Assembly: GCA_023453665.1 (NCBI GenBank)
Contig: JAEXTA010000203.1
Location: 1-25,166 of the forward strand
DNA: 25,166 nt
Direction: 5' to 3'
From: Bacteroidota bacterium
GTDB lineage: Bacteria > Bacteroidota > Ignavibacteria > Ignavibacteriales > Ignavibacteriaceae
In this document: positions 1 through 7,478 of the stretch, piece after piece
Position numbering within the stretch: the first letter of the stretch is position 1
How the letters are laid out: the number at the start of each line of letters is the position of its first letter
Program-made: the position numbers and the translations under genes
The notes under the pieces: model-generated
Told to the model about the DNA's origin: nothing
Database searches by the model: none
Seen by the model: the letters and a program-made list of their open reading frames with translations, nothing else

Positions 1-265
1 GATAATCCTGCACAAGTGCTGCACCCATTGGAGCAGATGTTACAGCAAGATTAAGTTTGTTGTTACCAAGTTCTGCCTTTGCGCATATCCTGTAAATCCT
101 TTCTACTTTCTTATGATGAAGATCATAACTTAACTCGTCCTTTACATAAAGTAATATCAGCAGGCAGGCAGAGATTCCTATTGCCAGACCCAGAATATTA
201 ATAAGCGAGTAGGCTTTATATTTTATAAGATTTCTCAGTGCTATCTTCAAATAATTCTTAACCAT
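1..265 (-). CDS. ABC transporter permease, FtsX/MacB type (N-terminal part, cut by window start)
   Basis: About 88 N-terminal residues are present, starting at an ATG (265-263) preceded on the minus strand by GGAGATAAAA, a good ribosome binding site. The translation opens MVKNYLKIALRNL, followed by one hydrophobic segment (about residues 20-42) and then the start of an extracytoplasmic domain (VKDELSYD). This matches the opening of the complete permease at 960-3410 (MVLNYLRIAFRNL, then one TM, then DDLSYD), so the two are paralogues. It is the fifth gene of the minus-strand export operon, 30 bases after the second ATPase. By family it should be an FtsX/MacB-type permease that works with an ATPase on substrates in the membrane or periplasm. 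The substrate cannot be read from the sequence and the rest of the gene lies outside the window. Confidence 0.9.
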   Translation of the reverse strand, partial: MVKNYLKIALRNLIKYKAYSLINILGLAIGISACLLILLYVKDELSYDLHHKKVERIYRICAKAELGNNKLNLAVTSAPMGAALVQDY

Positions 266-295
266 TTTTATCTCCGGATAATTGCCCCATGTTAT

Positions 296-958
296 TTAGT
301 TTTCTATCCAGCCATCATTCAGTCTAATAACCCTGTTTCCGTAAGAAGCATTAAATTCTGAATGCGTAACCTGGATGATCGTTTTACCTTTTGTGTTCAG
401 TTGTTTTAACAGTTCCATTATTTCCTTTCCCTGGTCTGAATGAAGGTTGCCGGTTGGTTCATCTGCCAGTATCAGTTCAGGCTCCCCGATCAATGCGCGT
501 GCTATTGCGGTTAATTGTTGATGACCGCCTGAAAGTTGTTCGGGGAACAAATCTTTTTTTGCTACAATATTAAATCTGTCAAGCATATCAGCAATCCTGC
601 TTTTCCTTTCTGCCGAAGGTACTTTCTGATAAAGCAAAGGAGTTTCCAGATTTTCAAATACAGTTAACTCATTTATCAGATGATAATTCTGAAACACAAA
701 ACCTATTTTACTTTTATGCAGATCAGTCAATTGTTTTTCATTAAGTGAATGAACAGCTTCATTATTAAAGAAATATTCACCGTTGTATTCTGAATCAAGC
801 ATCCCGAGTATGTACAGCAGAGTTGATTTTCCCGAACCGGAAGGACCCATTACAGATACAAACTCTCCCTGACCCACTGTAAGATTTATATTTCGAAGTA
901 CATAAATCTTAACAAACTTACTGGTATAAAATTTTTCAAGATTTTTCAGTTCAATCAT
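296..958 (-). CDS. ABC transporter ATPase, LolD/MacB family, with altered signature motif
   Basis: A 220-aa nucleotide-binding subunit of normal length for the LolD/MacB/FtsE group. Walker A GPSGSGKST is at residues 38-46, the Q-loop at FVFQN (88-91 ending in Q90), Walker B LILADEP at 162-168 and the switch histidine in VTHS (H199). The signature reads LSGGHQQLT, where the family has LSGGQQQRV. The D-loop reads GNLHS, where the family has GNLDS. Thus Q146, R149 and D173 of the usual pattern are H, L and H. The sister ATPase at 3433-4122 keeps all three canonical residues. The start ATG lies 1 base after the stop of the upstream permease, with AAGGAA inside that gene's 3' end as a likely ribosome binding site, so translation is probably coupled. 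The protein may form a catalytically asymmetric pair or be a weaker ATPase; this is inference. Confidence 0.93.
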   Translation of the reverse strand: MIELKNLEKFYTSKFVKIYVLRNINLTVGQGEFVSVMGPSGSGKSTLLYILGMLDSEYNGEYFFNNEAVHSLNEKQLTDLHKSKIGFVFQNYHLINELTVFENLETPLLYQKVPSAERKSRIADMLDRFNIVAKKDLFPEQLSGGHQQLTAIARALIGEPELILADEPTGNLHSDQGKEIMELLKQLNTKGKTIIQVTHSEFNASYGNRVIRLNDGWIEN

Positions 959-959
959 T

Positions 960-3410
960 TTATTCGTTCCTTAATGAATCAACAGGATTTGCAAGAGCAG
1001 CCTTTAAAGCATGCATGCTTACTGTTATCAATGCAATTGTCAACGCTGATAGTCCAGCTAAAATAAAAACACCAAAGTTTATAGTTATCCTGAAAGCAAA
1101 ATCTTCAAGCCAGTTTTGCATTACATAATATGCAACAGGCCAGGCAATGATGTTTGCTATCAAAACCCATACAGCAAATTCCTTTGACAGCAGAATTACT
1201 ATTTCTGTGATTGAAGCACCAAGTACTTTTCTTATTCCGATTTCTTTTGTCCTTCGTTCAGTTACATAGGCAGCAAGACCGAATAACCCAAGACAAGCAA
1301 TAAAGATCGCAAGCCCTGAAAAGACTGATGCAATTGATGAGGTTTTCTTCTCAAAATCATATAAGGTTGCTAAGTGATCGGTAAGAAATGAGTAGTGAAA
1401 TCCTTCACCCCCGGAAAATCTATTCCACGTTGATTTTAAGTATTCAATAGTTGTATTAATATCTTCCGGCTGTATTCTGACAGTCAATATACTTGCACTG
1501 CTGCCCGATTGTTTTAGATTAATAACAAGCGGACGTACCTCTCTGTGAAGCGATTCATAATTAAAATCTTTTACCACTCCAATTATTTTATAAGATTTTT
1601 CTTCACCATAACTTCTGATCTGGTACAAATCTTTATCGATTACATCATCAGTTCCAAAAACTTTCAATGCTGCTTCATTCACTATTACCGCAGAAGTATC
1701 CGTTGGAAAATCTTTGGAGAAAAATCTTCCTTTTAATAATTCAATCTTGTAAGTATTAATGAAATCATAATCAGCCCCTATGAACTGCATTCCTAAAGGT
1801 TCCGAACCTGTTCGCTGATTGAATATGTATCCGTGTCCGGATATTCCTGATTCGAATAATCTGGATGAGTTAGCTACATTTATGACTTTGGAATGTTTTA
1901 AGAATTCAGTTTTTAATTCTTCTATTTTATTATTTAAGAATCCTTCGAGCCCGGGCTTCCAGATTATCAGAAGGTTTTCCTTATTAAATCCTAAACCCTT
2001 GTTTTGAATATATTCGAGTTGATCTCTGATGATCAAAGTTCCGATCAGCATAATAATTGATATAGAGAACTGTATTACAACAAGAATATTTCTGAAAGAA
2101 CTTTTTCCGCTAAGGTTTGCTGAATAAGTTTTCAGAACATGAGCTGGTTGAAAAGAAGATAAATAAAGTGCCGGATAACTGCCTGCAAGAATTCCAATGA
2201 ACAATATAAATCCAATCAACATTGGCAAAGAGTAAATATTTTCAAAAAGAGAAAGTTGTAAATCCCTGTTGACAAATTCATTAAAAAGAGGAAGAACAAG
2301 CTCAAGCAGCGCTAATGAAATAATTATAGCAAGTGAGCTCATAAAAATTGATTCAACAAAAAACTGAAGCGCTAATTTTGACTTACTTGAGCCAAGAGTT
2401 TTTCTAATACCTACTTCTTTTGCTCTACGTTCTGATCTTGCGGTAGCAAGATTCATAAAATTTATAATTGCCAGTAAGAGAATGAAAACTGCAATCGCCG
2501 AGAATGCATAGGTATATGTAATGTCACTTGATTTGATGCTGCCCCATTCAGTGTTAGGATCAATTCCATATTCACCTGAATACAAATAAATTTCATCAAA
2601 AGGTTGAAGTAAATATTTGTATTCGTTTCCGTTTTTCATCACCTCTTCAAATGGAACACCGATAGCTGTCTGAACATCTGCCCCGATGTAATCCCCGGTA
2701 ACTTTTGAAATTTTTTCTTCGAGTTGTTTTGGATCAGTACCTTCTTTGAGTAACAGATATGTTGTGTACCAGGATTCGAGCCAGATGGGTTCATCAACAA
2801 TGGGGTAAGTTGAAATTGATGCGAGCATCTCGCAACGGAAATGTGATTTTAAGGGAAATGCTTTTATTACACCTGAAACCAAATACCCGCCCTTCTGATC
2901 AGAGATTATGGTTTTTCCTATGGGGTCTTCATTGCCGAAATATTTTTTTGCTGTCTCTTCAGTGATAACAATTGTGTTCGGTTTCGTCAATGCAGTTTTA
3001 GGATCGCCTGATAGAAATTCAAGTTGAAATATTTCAAAGAAAGTTGAATCAACCCAGTAGATGCTCCATTCTCTGAATGATTTATCTTTATACTTAAAAA
3101 TCTGATTCCCGAAATATCCCATTCTCGCATAAGTTTCAACTTCAGGAAAATCTCTGAGAAGTGTGGGTCCTAAAGGTCCGCATGTTTTGGAACCAATAGA
3201 TTCATTTTCACCAAGTTTTAGTTTTACGTAGGCACGGTATAAGCGGTCTGCATTTGGATAATCTTTATCATAACTAAGGTCATCAAGAATAAAAAGAACC
3301 AGCAAAAGGAAACAGGTTATACCTACTGCCAGTCCGACAATATTTATGATCGAAGATATTTTATCTTTTTTAAGATTTCTGAATGCTATTCGTAAATAGT
3401 TTAATACCAC
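960..3410 (-). CDS. ABC transporter permease with two MacB/FtsX halves
   Basis: An 816-aa integral membrane protein of the type common in Bacteroidota. Half one has a TM at about 20-42, a large extracytoplasmic MacB_PCD-like domain (about 45-295), then three TMs near 299-321, 351-373 and 393-413. Half two repeats this with a TM near 441-461, an extracytoplasmic domain (about 465-690) and three TMs near 695-716, 744-765 and 778-802. The two cytoplasmic coupling segments are near-copies, EVGIRKTLG (332-340) and EIGIRKVLG (723-731), supporting internal duplication. The first codon is GTG (3410-3408), with AGGA 8 bases upstream. The start is supported by alignment to the partial paralogue at 1-265. 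It lies 22 bases after the first ATPase gene, which is its probable motor. Its likely role is mechanotransmission or efflux with the adaptor encoded upstream; the substrate is unknown. Confidence 0.93.
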   Translation of the reverse strand: MVLNYLRIAFRNLKKDKISSIINIVGLAVGITCFLLLVLFILDDLSYDKDYPNADRLYRAYVKLKLGENESIGSKTCGPLGPTLLRDFPEVETYARMGYFGNQIFKYKDKSFREWSIYWVDSTFFEIFQLEFLSGDPKTALTKPNTIVITEETAKKYFGNEDPIGKTIISDQKGGYLVSGVIKAFPLKSHFRCEMLASISTYPIVDEPIWLESWYTTYLLLKEGTDPKQLEEKISKVTGDYIGADVQTAIGVPFEEVMKNGNEYKYLLQPFDEIYLYSGEYGIDPNTEWGSIKSSDITYTYAFSAIAVFILLLAIINFMNLATARSERRAKEVGIRKTLGSSKSKLALQFFVESIFMSSLAIIISLALLELVLPLFNEFVNRDLQLSLFENIYSLPMLIGFILFIGILAGSYPALYLSSFQPAHVLKTYSANLSGKSSFRNILVVIQFSISIIMLIGTLIIRDQLEYIQNKGLGFNKENLLIIWKPGLEGFLNNKIEELKTEFLKHSKVINVANSSRLFESGISGHGYIFNQRTGSEPLGMQFIGADYDFINTYKIELLKGRFFSKDFPTDTSAVIVNEAALKVFGTDDVIDKDLYQIRSYGEEKSYKIIGVVKDFNYESLHREVRPLVINLKQSGSSASILTVRIQPEDINTTIEYLKSTWNRFSGGEGFHYSFLTDHLATLYDFEKKTSSIASVFSGLAIFIACLGLFGLAAYVTERRTKEIGIRKVLGASITEIVILLSKEFAVWVLIANIIAWPVAYYVMQNWLEDFAFRITINFGVFILAGLSALTIALITVSMHALKAALANPVDSLRNE

Positions 3411-3432
3411 TTTTCAATTCCTGTTTAAGAGA

Positions 3433-4122
3433 TCAGACATGAAATTTTTCTTTATAATTTTCTGTAACAACATGTCCGTCAAATAAATGAATTACCCTGT
3501 TGCCATATTCTGCATACGTGGGTGAGTGAGTTACCATCACTATTGTAGTTCCGTTTGAGTTGAGTGATGTTAAAAGATTCATTACTTCATCACCTCTTGC
3601 CGAGTCAAGATTTCCTGTCGGTTCATCTGCAAGAATTAACTTCGGATTACCTACTATGGCTCTACCAACTGCAACTCTTTGCTGCTGACCGCCGGATAGC
3701 TGCTGCGGGAAGTGATTTGCGCGGTGCATGATTTCCATTTTTTCAAGTGACTCATTTACTTTTGCTTTTCGTTCAGATGCTGAATGTCCCAGGTACAAAA
3801 GCGGGAGTTCAACATTTTCATAGACAGTCAGTTCATCAATAAGATTAAAACTCTGGAAAACGAAACCAATATTTTCTTTTCTCATCTGGGCGCGCTGGCG
3901 TTCGGTGTACTTTGAAACTTCTTTATCCAGAAAATAAAACTCACCGTCACTTGGATTATCAAGTAAACCGAGAATGTTTAGCAGGGTTGATTTGCCACAT
4001 CCCGATGGACCCATGATAGAAACAAACTCTCCTTTTTCGATTTCGATGTTGACGTTGTTTAATGCTGTTGTTTCAACTTCTTCAGTTGTGTACATCTTTT
4101 TCAGGTTGGCGGTCTTTAACAT
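3433..4122 (-). CDS. ABC transporter ATPase, LolD/MacB family
   Basis: A 229-aa ATPase with every canonical motif intact: Walker A GPSGCGKST (38-46), Q-loop Q90, signature LSGGQQQRV (142-150), Walker B LILADEP (162-168), D-loop GNLDS and switch H199 in VTHS. It belongs to the cluster that powers LolCDE, MacB and FtsEX type VII transporters and acts on the cytoplasmic face. The ATG at 4122 follows AAGGAGCAATAAA, a strong ribosome binding site. It sits 34 bases after the adaptor gene and 22 bases before the duplicated permease, second in the five-gene operon. It probably serves the 816-aa permease, and possibly pairs with the divergent ATPase at 296-958. Confidence 0.96.
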   Translation of the reverse strand: MLKTANLKKMYTTEEVETTALNNVNIEIEKGEFVSIMGPSGCGKSTLLNILGLLDNPSDGEFYFLDKEVSKYTERQRAQMRKENIGFVFQSFNLIDELTVYENVELPLLYLGHSASERKAKVNESLEKMEIMHRANHFPQQLSGGQQQRVAVGRAIVGNPKLILADEPTGNLDSARGDEVMNLLTSLNSNGTTIVMVTHSPTYAEYGNRVIHLFDGHVVTENYKEKFHV

Positions 4123-4156
4123 TTTATTGCTCCTTGTTGATATTAATTTTCAATTT

Positions 4157-5407
4157 CTATTTTAAAACTATTTTTTCTATGTCTTTATAGTTTTCGTAAG
4201 AGGATGTAATTACCTTTTCGCCTTCTTTCAATCCTTCAAGCACTTCAAATACCTGCGAGTTTTGTCTTCCTAATTTTATATCTCTTCTTACTGCAAAATC
4301 ACCTGATTCATCTATAACAAAAATCCACTGCCCGCCTGTTGTCTGATAAAATCCACCCCGTTCAACAGTGAGTGCGTTTGATAGCTCCCCGAGTTCAAGC
4401 CGTATTTGCAGGGTTTGTCCGCGTCTTATTGTTTTGGGAATTTCGCCGATGAAATGCATATCAACTTCAAACCTGCCATTAGCTACCTGCGGATAAACCG
4501 TTTTAATAACAAGTCTGTACGTTTCACCCGCAAATGTAAACTCACCTGTTTGACCCGGGTTAACTCTTGCTATATAATGTTCATCGATAGAAGCACGGAC
4601 TTTAAATGAATCTACAACATCTATTTGCCCGAGATTTTGTCCCTGTGAAATTGATTGACCTATTTCAGCCCTAAGCGCTGTTAGCTGTCCTTTGATGGGC
4701 GCACGAACAGTCAGGTTTTCGAGTTGTGTTTTTGTAACGCCTAAATTTTGCTGCAATTGTTTAACGGAAAATTCCAGTTGAGATATTTGTTCGGCACGAA
4801 AAATTGAATCCTGTTTGTAAGTTTCCATTGTCAATTCTTTTTTTCTAACCATATAATCATATTGGTCGCGTGATAAATCATATTCATTTTTTGAGATAAG
4901 ATTTTTTTCAAATAGTCTTGTGTTGTTGTCAAAAATTCTTTTACGTTCAAGTATCTGGTAATCGATATCAAGAATCTGCCCCTGCAGGTTCAGTTTGTTT
5001 TGTTCAAATGCTAACCTGGTCCCTCTCAGACTATTTATCTGCTGGAATACATTTGCTTCATTATAAATTATACTTAATGTTAGTTGTGCATTGTCAAACT
5101 TTACAATAGGATCACCCGCGTTTACGAATGCACCTTCTTCAACGAACTTTGTTACAACACGTCCGCCTTCACTTACATCAAGAAAAAAAGTTTGAATTGG
5201 CTGCACTGTTCCAGTAATAGGAATAAATTCCTGGAACTGTTCGAACTTCACTTCACCGATAGTAATTTTTTCATTATCAATATTTAAGCGTGTGCTTTTA
5301 TCGCCCCATATAAAATTGTATAGAATGATAATTACAAATATTGATGAAGCGCCAACGATCAATATTTTTTTATTCGTCCACTTTTTCTTTTCTATTTTTC
5401 TGTCCAT
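4157..5407 (-). CDS. Periplasmic adaptor, HlyD/MacA family (membrane fusion protein)
   Basis: A 416-aa membrane fusion protein with a short basic cytoplasmic N-terminus (DRKIEKKKWTNKK), one TM anchor (about residues 15-33), a biotinyl-lipoyl-like half (GGRVVTKFVEEGAFVNAGDP), a long coiled-coil hairpin (about 110-230), the second lipoyl half (VRAPIKGQLTALRAEIGQ), beta-barrel and membrane-proximal domains. The frame stays open 4 codons upstream to a GTG at 5419. I prefer the ATG at 5407 because GGAG lies 6 bases before it, and that GGAG overlaps the GTG codons. It is the first gene of the export operon. By family it links inner-membrane ABC permeases to an outer-membrane channel. No TolC-like gene is in the window. 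The likely substrate class is unknown. Confidence 0.92.
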   Translation of the reverse strand: MDRKIEKKKWTNKKILIVGASSIFVIIILYNFIWGDKSTRLNIDNEKITIGEVKFEQFQEFIPITGTVQPIQTFFLDVSEGGRVVTKFVEEGAFVNAGDPIVKFDNAQLTLSIIYNEANVFQQINSLRGTRLAFEQNKLNLQGQILDIDYQILERKRIFDNNTRLFEKNLISKNEYDLSRDQYDYMVRKKELTMETYKQDSIFRAEQISQLEFSVKQLQQNLGVTKTQLENLTVRAPIKGQLTALRAEIGQSISQGQNLGQIDVVDSFKVRASIDEHYIARVNPGQTGEFTFAGETYRLVIKTVYPQVANGRFEVDMHFIGEIPKTIRRGQTLQIRLELGELSNALTVERGGFYQTTGGQWIFVIDESGDFAVRRDIKLGRQNSQVFEVLEGLKEGEKVITSSYENYKDIEKIVLK

Positions 5408-5449
5408 CTGAATCTCCACGATATTTTACCGGAATTGGTGTTCGATTAG

Positions 5450-5464
5450 CCAATTTTTATGCCT
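5450..5464 (-). promoter_or_regulatory. Weak sigma-54-like promoter candidate for the export operon
   Basis: On the minus strand the bases read AGGCATAAAAATTGG. The -24 GG and the TTG of the -12 box have the right spacing, but the nearly invariant C at -12 is a G and the first T of the -24 box is an A. If used, transcription would start near 5438, about 31 bases before the adaptor ATG. The only supports are position and the neighbouring sigma-54-activator gene. Low confidence. Confidence 0.2.
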
Positions 5465-5475
5465 TCATTAACAGA

Positions 5476-5504
5476 GTATAAATCGTTTTGTATCTGATTT
5501 ATAC
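5476..5504. promoter_or_regulatory. Perfect 9-bp dyad upstream of the export operon (operator candidate)
   Basis: GTATAAATC (5476-5484) and GATTTATAC (5496-5504) are exact reverse complements separated by 11 bases, so the half-site centres are 20 bp (about two helical turns) apart. There is no U-run, so it is not a terminator. It sits 69-97 bases upstream of the adaptor start, where a dimeric transcription factor could bind. The binding protein is unknown. Confidence 0.45.
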
Positions 5505-5544
5505 ACCACTCGTCATTAATACAAACCGGAAAATTTATTGTCAG

Positions 5545-5574
5545 TTGTTAACTATTTAACTTACCGTACGTTTG
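5545..5574 (+). promoter_or_regulatory. Bacteroidota-type promoter candidate (TTG-N19-TAnnTTTG), plus strand
   Basis: TTG at 5545-5547, then exactly 19 bases, then TACGTTTG at 5567-5574. This fits the housekeeping promoter consensus known from Bacteroides (TTG, N19-21, TAnnTTTG). Transcription would start near 5581 and run rightward, antisense through the zinc-ribbon gene, toward the response regulator at 6018. It could be the operon promoter with a long leader, or yield an antisense RNA, or be chance. Confidence 0.3.
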
Positions 5575-5584
5575 TGTTACAATT

Positions 5585-5602
5585 GTGTCCGTTAACGCAC
5601 AC
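5585..5602. promoter_or_regulatory. 18-bp near-perfect palindrome, candidate activator site (UAS)
   Basis: GTGTCCGTTAACGCACAC pairs at 8 of 9 positions about the centre between 5593 and 5594; only the C/C pair at 5589/5598 fails. Palindromes of this size are typical of dimeric Fis-type DNA-binding domains such as that of the regulator encoded at 6018. It lies about 155 bases upstream of the predicted start of the export operon, in the usual enhancer range. A weaker palindrome around a second GTTAAC (5547-5552) is centred 44 bp away. The binding partner is inferred. Confidence 0.45.
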
Positions 5603-5660
5603 TAAAAAAATATTCTGATCTTAAAAAATTGTGTTGAATGACCCGGATAAACAAAAAGGT

Positions 5661-5861
5661 TTAAGCAAATGAGTTGACTAATTTTTCAGAATGAAATCCT
5701 TTTTTGTGAGATACCCCAAGATTTTTCTGGCAGTTAATGCAGATGTAGATGTAGCGAATTCCGGCAGAAGACTCAATTTTACAAACCCAGGCAAATGAGA
5801 TCTTCTTGGAACAATGAGGACAAGTGGTTTTTATTTCTTCTTTTTGTAGTTCTTTAATCAT
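5661..5861 (-). CDS. Small zinc-ribbon protein
   Basis: A 66-aa protein with two CxxC knuckles, CPHC (residues 14-17) and CINC (41-44), plus a lone C27. The spacing is right for a rubredoxin-like zinc ribbon binding one Zn through four cysteines. The rest is basic, with no membrane segment. The ATG at 5861 is preceded by GAGAG about 5 bases upstream on the minus strand. It stands alone between the export operon and the divergent signalling operon. I do not recognise a specific family. It could be a nucleic-acid or protein-binding regulator, but no function can be assigned. The cysteine pattern and plausible start make it more than a chance reading frame. Confidence 0.65.
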   Translation of the reverse strand: MIKELQKEEIKTTCPHCSKKISFAWVCKIESSAGIRYIYICINCQKNLGVSHKKGFHSEKLVNSFA

Positions 5862-5926
5862 GGCACTCTCGATACCATTTAGACTCGAAAAATTTAAAAT
5901 AGTTACCGGGAATTAAAAATAATTTA

Positions 5927-5941
5927 ACCATTCCTGTGCCA
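5927..5941 (-). promoter_or_regulatory. Sigma-54-like promoter candidate for the zinc-ribbon gene
   Basis: On the minus strand TGGCACAGGAATGGT has an exact -24 box (TGGCAC) and a G at -13, but T in place of C at -12 (TGGT versus TTGC). The predicted start near 5915 would leave a leader of about 54 bases before the ATG at 5861. The neighbouring gene at 6018 encodes a sigma-54 activator, which makes the site more plausible. The imperfect -12 box keeps confidence low. Confidence 0.25.
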
Positions 5942-6017
5942 TAGATTTTGTTTTGTCTGAAGGAAAAATTTCAGTATCCGGCTTAATAATTTATTCACAT
6001 TATTTTCTGTAAATTTA

Positions 6018-7442
6018 ATGGCGAAAAAAAATTTTAATCAACTTGCATTCATAAAAGTGATTGATATGGAAAGAGGTTCCGGCAGAGTTCTGATTGTTGA
6101 TGATAACGAAGATATTCTGCTCGCGGCTAAATTACTTCTTAAACCTCATACCGATTTTGTTCACACCGAAAAAAATCCGGAAAATATTCCTGAATTAATC
6201 AAATCAGATAACTTCGATGTGATATTTCTCGACATGAATTTTACGCAGGATATGACAAGCGGACAGGAAGGATTTTTCTGGTTAAAGGAAATATTCAAAT
6301 ATGACCCTTCAGCAATCGTAATACTTATAACCGCATATGGTGATATTGATACTGCAGTAAGAGCAGTAAAGGAAGGTGCTACAGATTTTGTTTTAAAACC
6401 TTGGCAGAATGAAAAATTCCTTACCACGTATTCTGCTGCACTAAAACTACGGAGTTCAAGGCTTGAAACCGATAGTCTTCGCCTGAGACAAAAACTGATG
6501 TTCGACGATTTGAATAAAAAATTTCCTGAACTTATCGGCACGTCTTCTGCAATGAGAAATATATTTCACACGATTGAAAAAGTTGCATCAACTGATGCCA
6601 ATGTTTTGATACTAGGTGAAAACGGAACAGGAAAAGAACTGGTTGCTCACGCACTTCACAAACAATCGAAACGTTCCGGCGAACCATTTATAAATGTAGA
6701 TATGGGTGCAATTACCAAATCATTATTTGAAAGTGAATTGTTCGGACATGTGAAAGGTGCTTTCACAGATGCAAAAGAGGACCGACCGGGAAGATTTGAA
6801 ATTGCTTCAGGCGGAACATTATTTTTGGATGAAGTTGGGAACATTCCGCCCGAACTTCAATCTAAACTGCTGACTGTTCTGCAAAACCGTTCTGTTGCGC
6901 GTGTTGGTTCAAATAAAAGCAAACCCTTTGATATAAGACTGATTTGTGCTACCAACATGCCGATTTATCAAATGGTTTCGGAACAGAAATTCAGACAGGA
7001 CCTTTTGTACAGAATTAACACTATTGAGATTACTCTTCCGCCATTAAGTGAACGAAGAGAAGATATCCCTGTTCTTACGGAACATTTTTTATCAATGTAT
7101 GCCAAGAAGTACAACAAGACTAGTCTTAGTATAAGCGAAAAAACAATCGGCAAACTTATTAATTATGACTGGCCAGGAAATATAAGAGAACTTCAACATG
7201 CTATTGAACGAAGCGTTATACTCTGTGAAACTGATGTATTGCAGCCGTCTGACTTTTTCTTCCAGGGAGCAATAAATAAGGAGGAAAAATTTATTCTCGA
7301 CAATTATAATCTCGAAGAAGTTGAAAAAATGGTAATCAAAAAAGTCATTGCTGATAATGACGGAAATATTACAAAGGCAGCAAAAGAACTGGGACTGACA
7401 AGGACATCCCTTTACCGGCGAATGGAAAAGTACGGACTATAA
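6018..7442 (+). CDS. Sigma-54-dependent response regulator, NtrC family
   Basis: 474 aa. The receiver domain occupies about residues 22-145, with acidic pocket D28/D29, phosphoacceptor D72 (FLDMN) and K127 (LKPW). The AAA+ sigma-54 interaction domain is about 170-405, with Walker A GENGTGKE (200-207), loop 1 GAFTDA (247-252, a known variant of GAFTGA), Walker B LFLDEVGN (268-275) and the sensor/arginine region FRQDLLYRIN. The Fis-type helix-turn-helix is at about 447-472 (GNITKAAKELGLTRTSLYRR). It remodels sigma-54 RNA polymerase once phosphorylated. An in-frame ATG at 6066 (M17, MERGSGRVLIVDD) gives a receiver start more typical of the family. Neither start has a clear ribosome binding site. 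It leads the operon with the phosphatase and kinase and is divergent from the export operon, its probable target. Confidence 0.95.
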   Translation: MAKKNFNQLAFIKVIDMERGSGRVLIVDDNEDILLAAKLLLKPHTDFVHTEKNPENIPELIKSDNFDVIFLDMNFTQDMTSGQEGFFWLKEIFKYDPSAIVILITAYGDIDTAVRAVKEGATDFVLKPWQNEKFLTTYSAALKLRSSRLETDSLRLRQKLMFDDLNKKFPELIGTSSAMRNIFHTIEKVASTDANVLILGENGTGKELVAHALHKQSKRSGEPFINVDMGAITKSLFESELFGHVKGAFTDAKEDRPGRFEIASGGTLFLDEVGNIPPELQSKLLTVLQNRSVARVGSNKSKPFDIRLICATNMPIYQMVSEQKFRQDLLYRINTIEITLPPLSERREDIPVLTEHFLSMYAKKYNKTSLSISEKTIGKLINYDWPGNIRELQHAIERSVILCETDVLQPSDFFFQGAINKEEKFILDNYNLEEVEKMVIKKVIADNDGNITKAAKELGLTRTSLYRRMEKYGL

Positions 7443-7478
7443 TAATCTTAATTATAATTTAATGTTGATATTCAGGAA

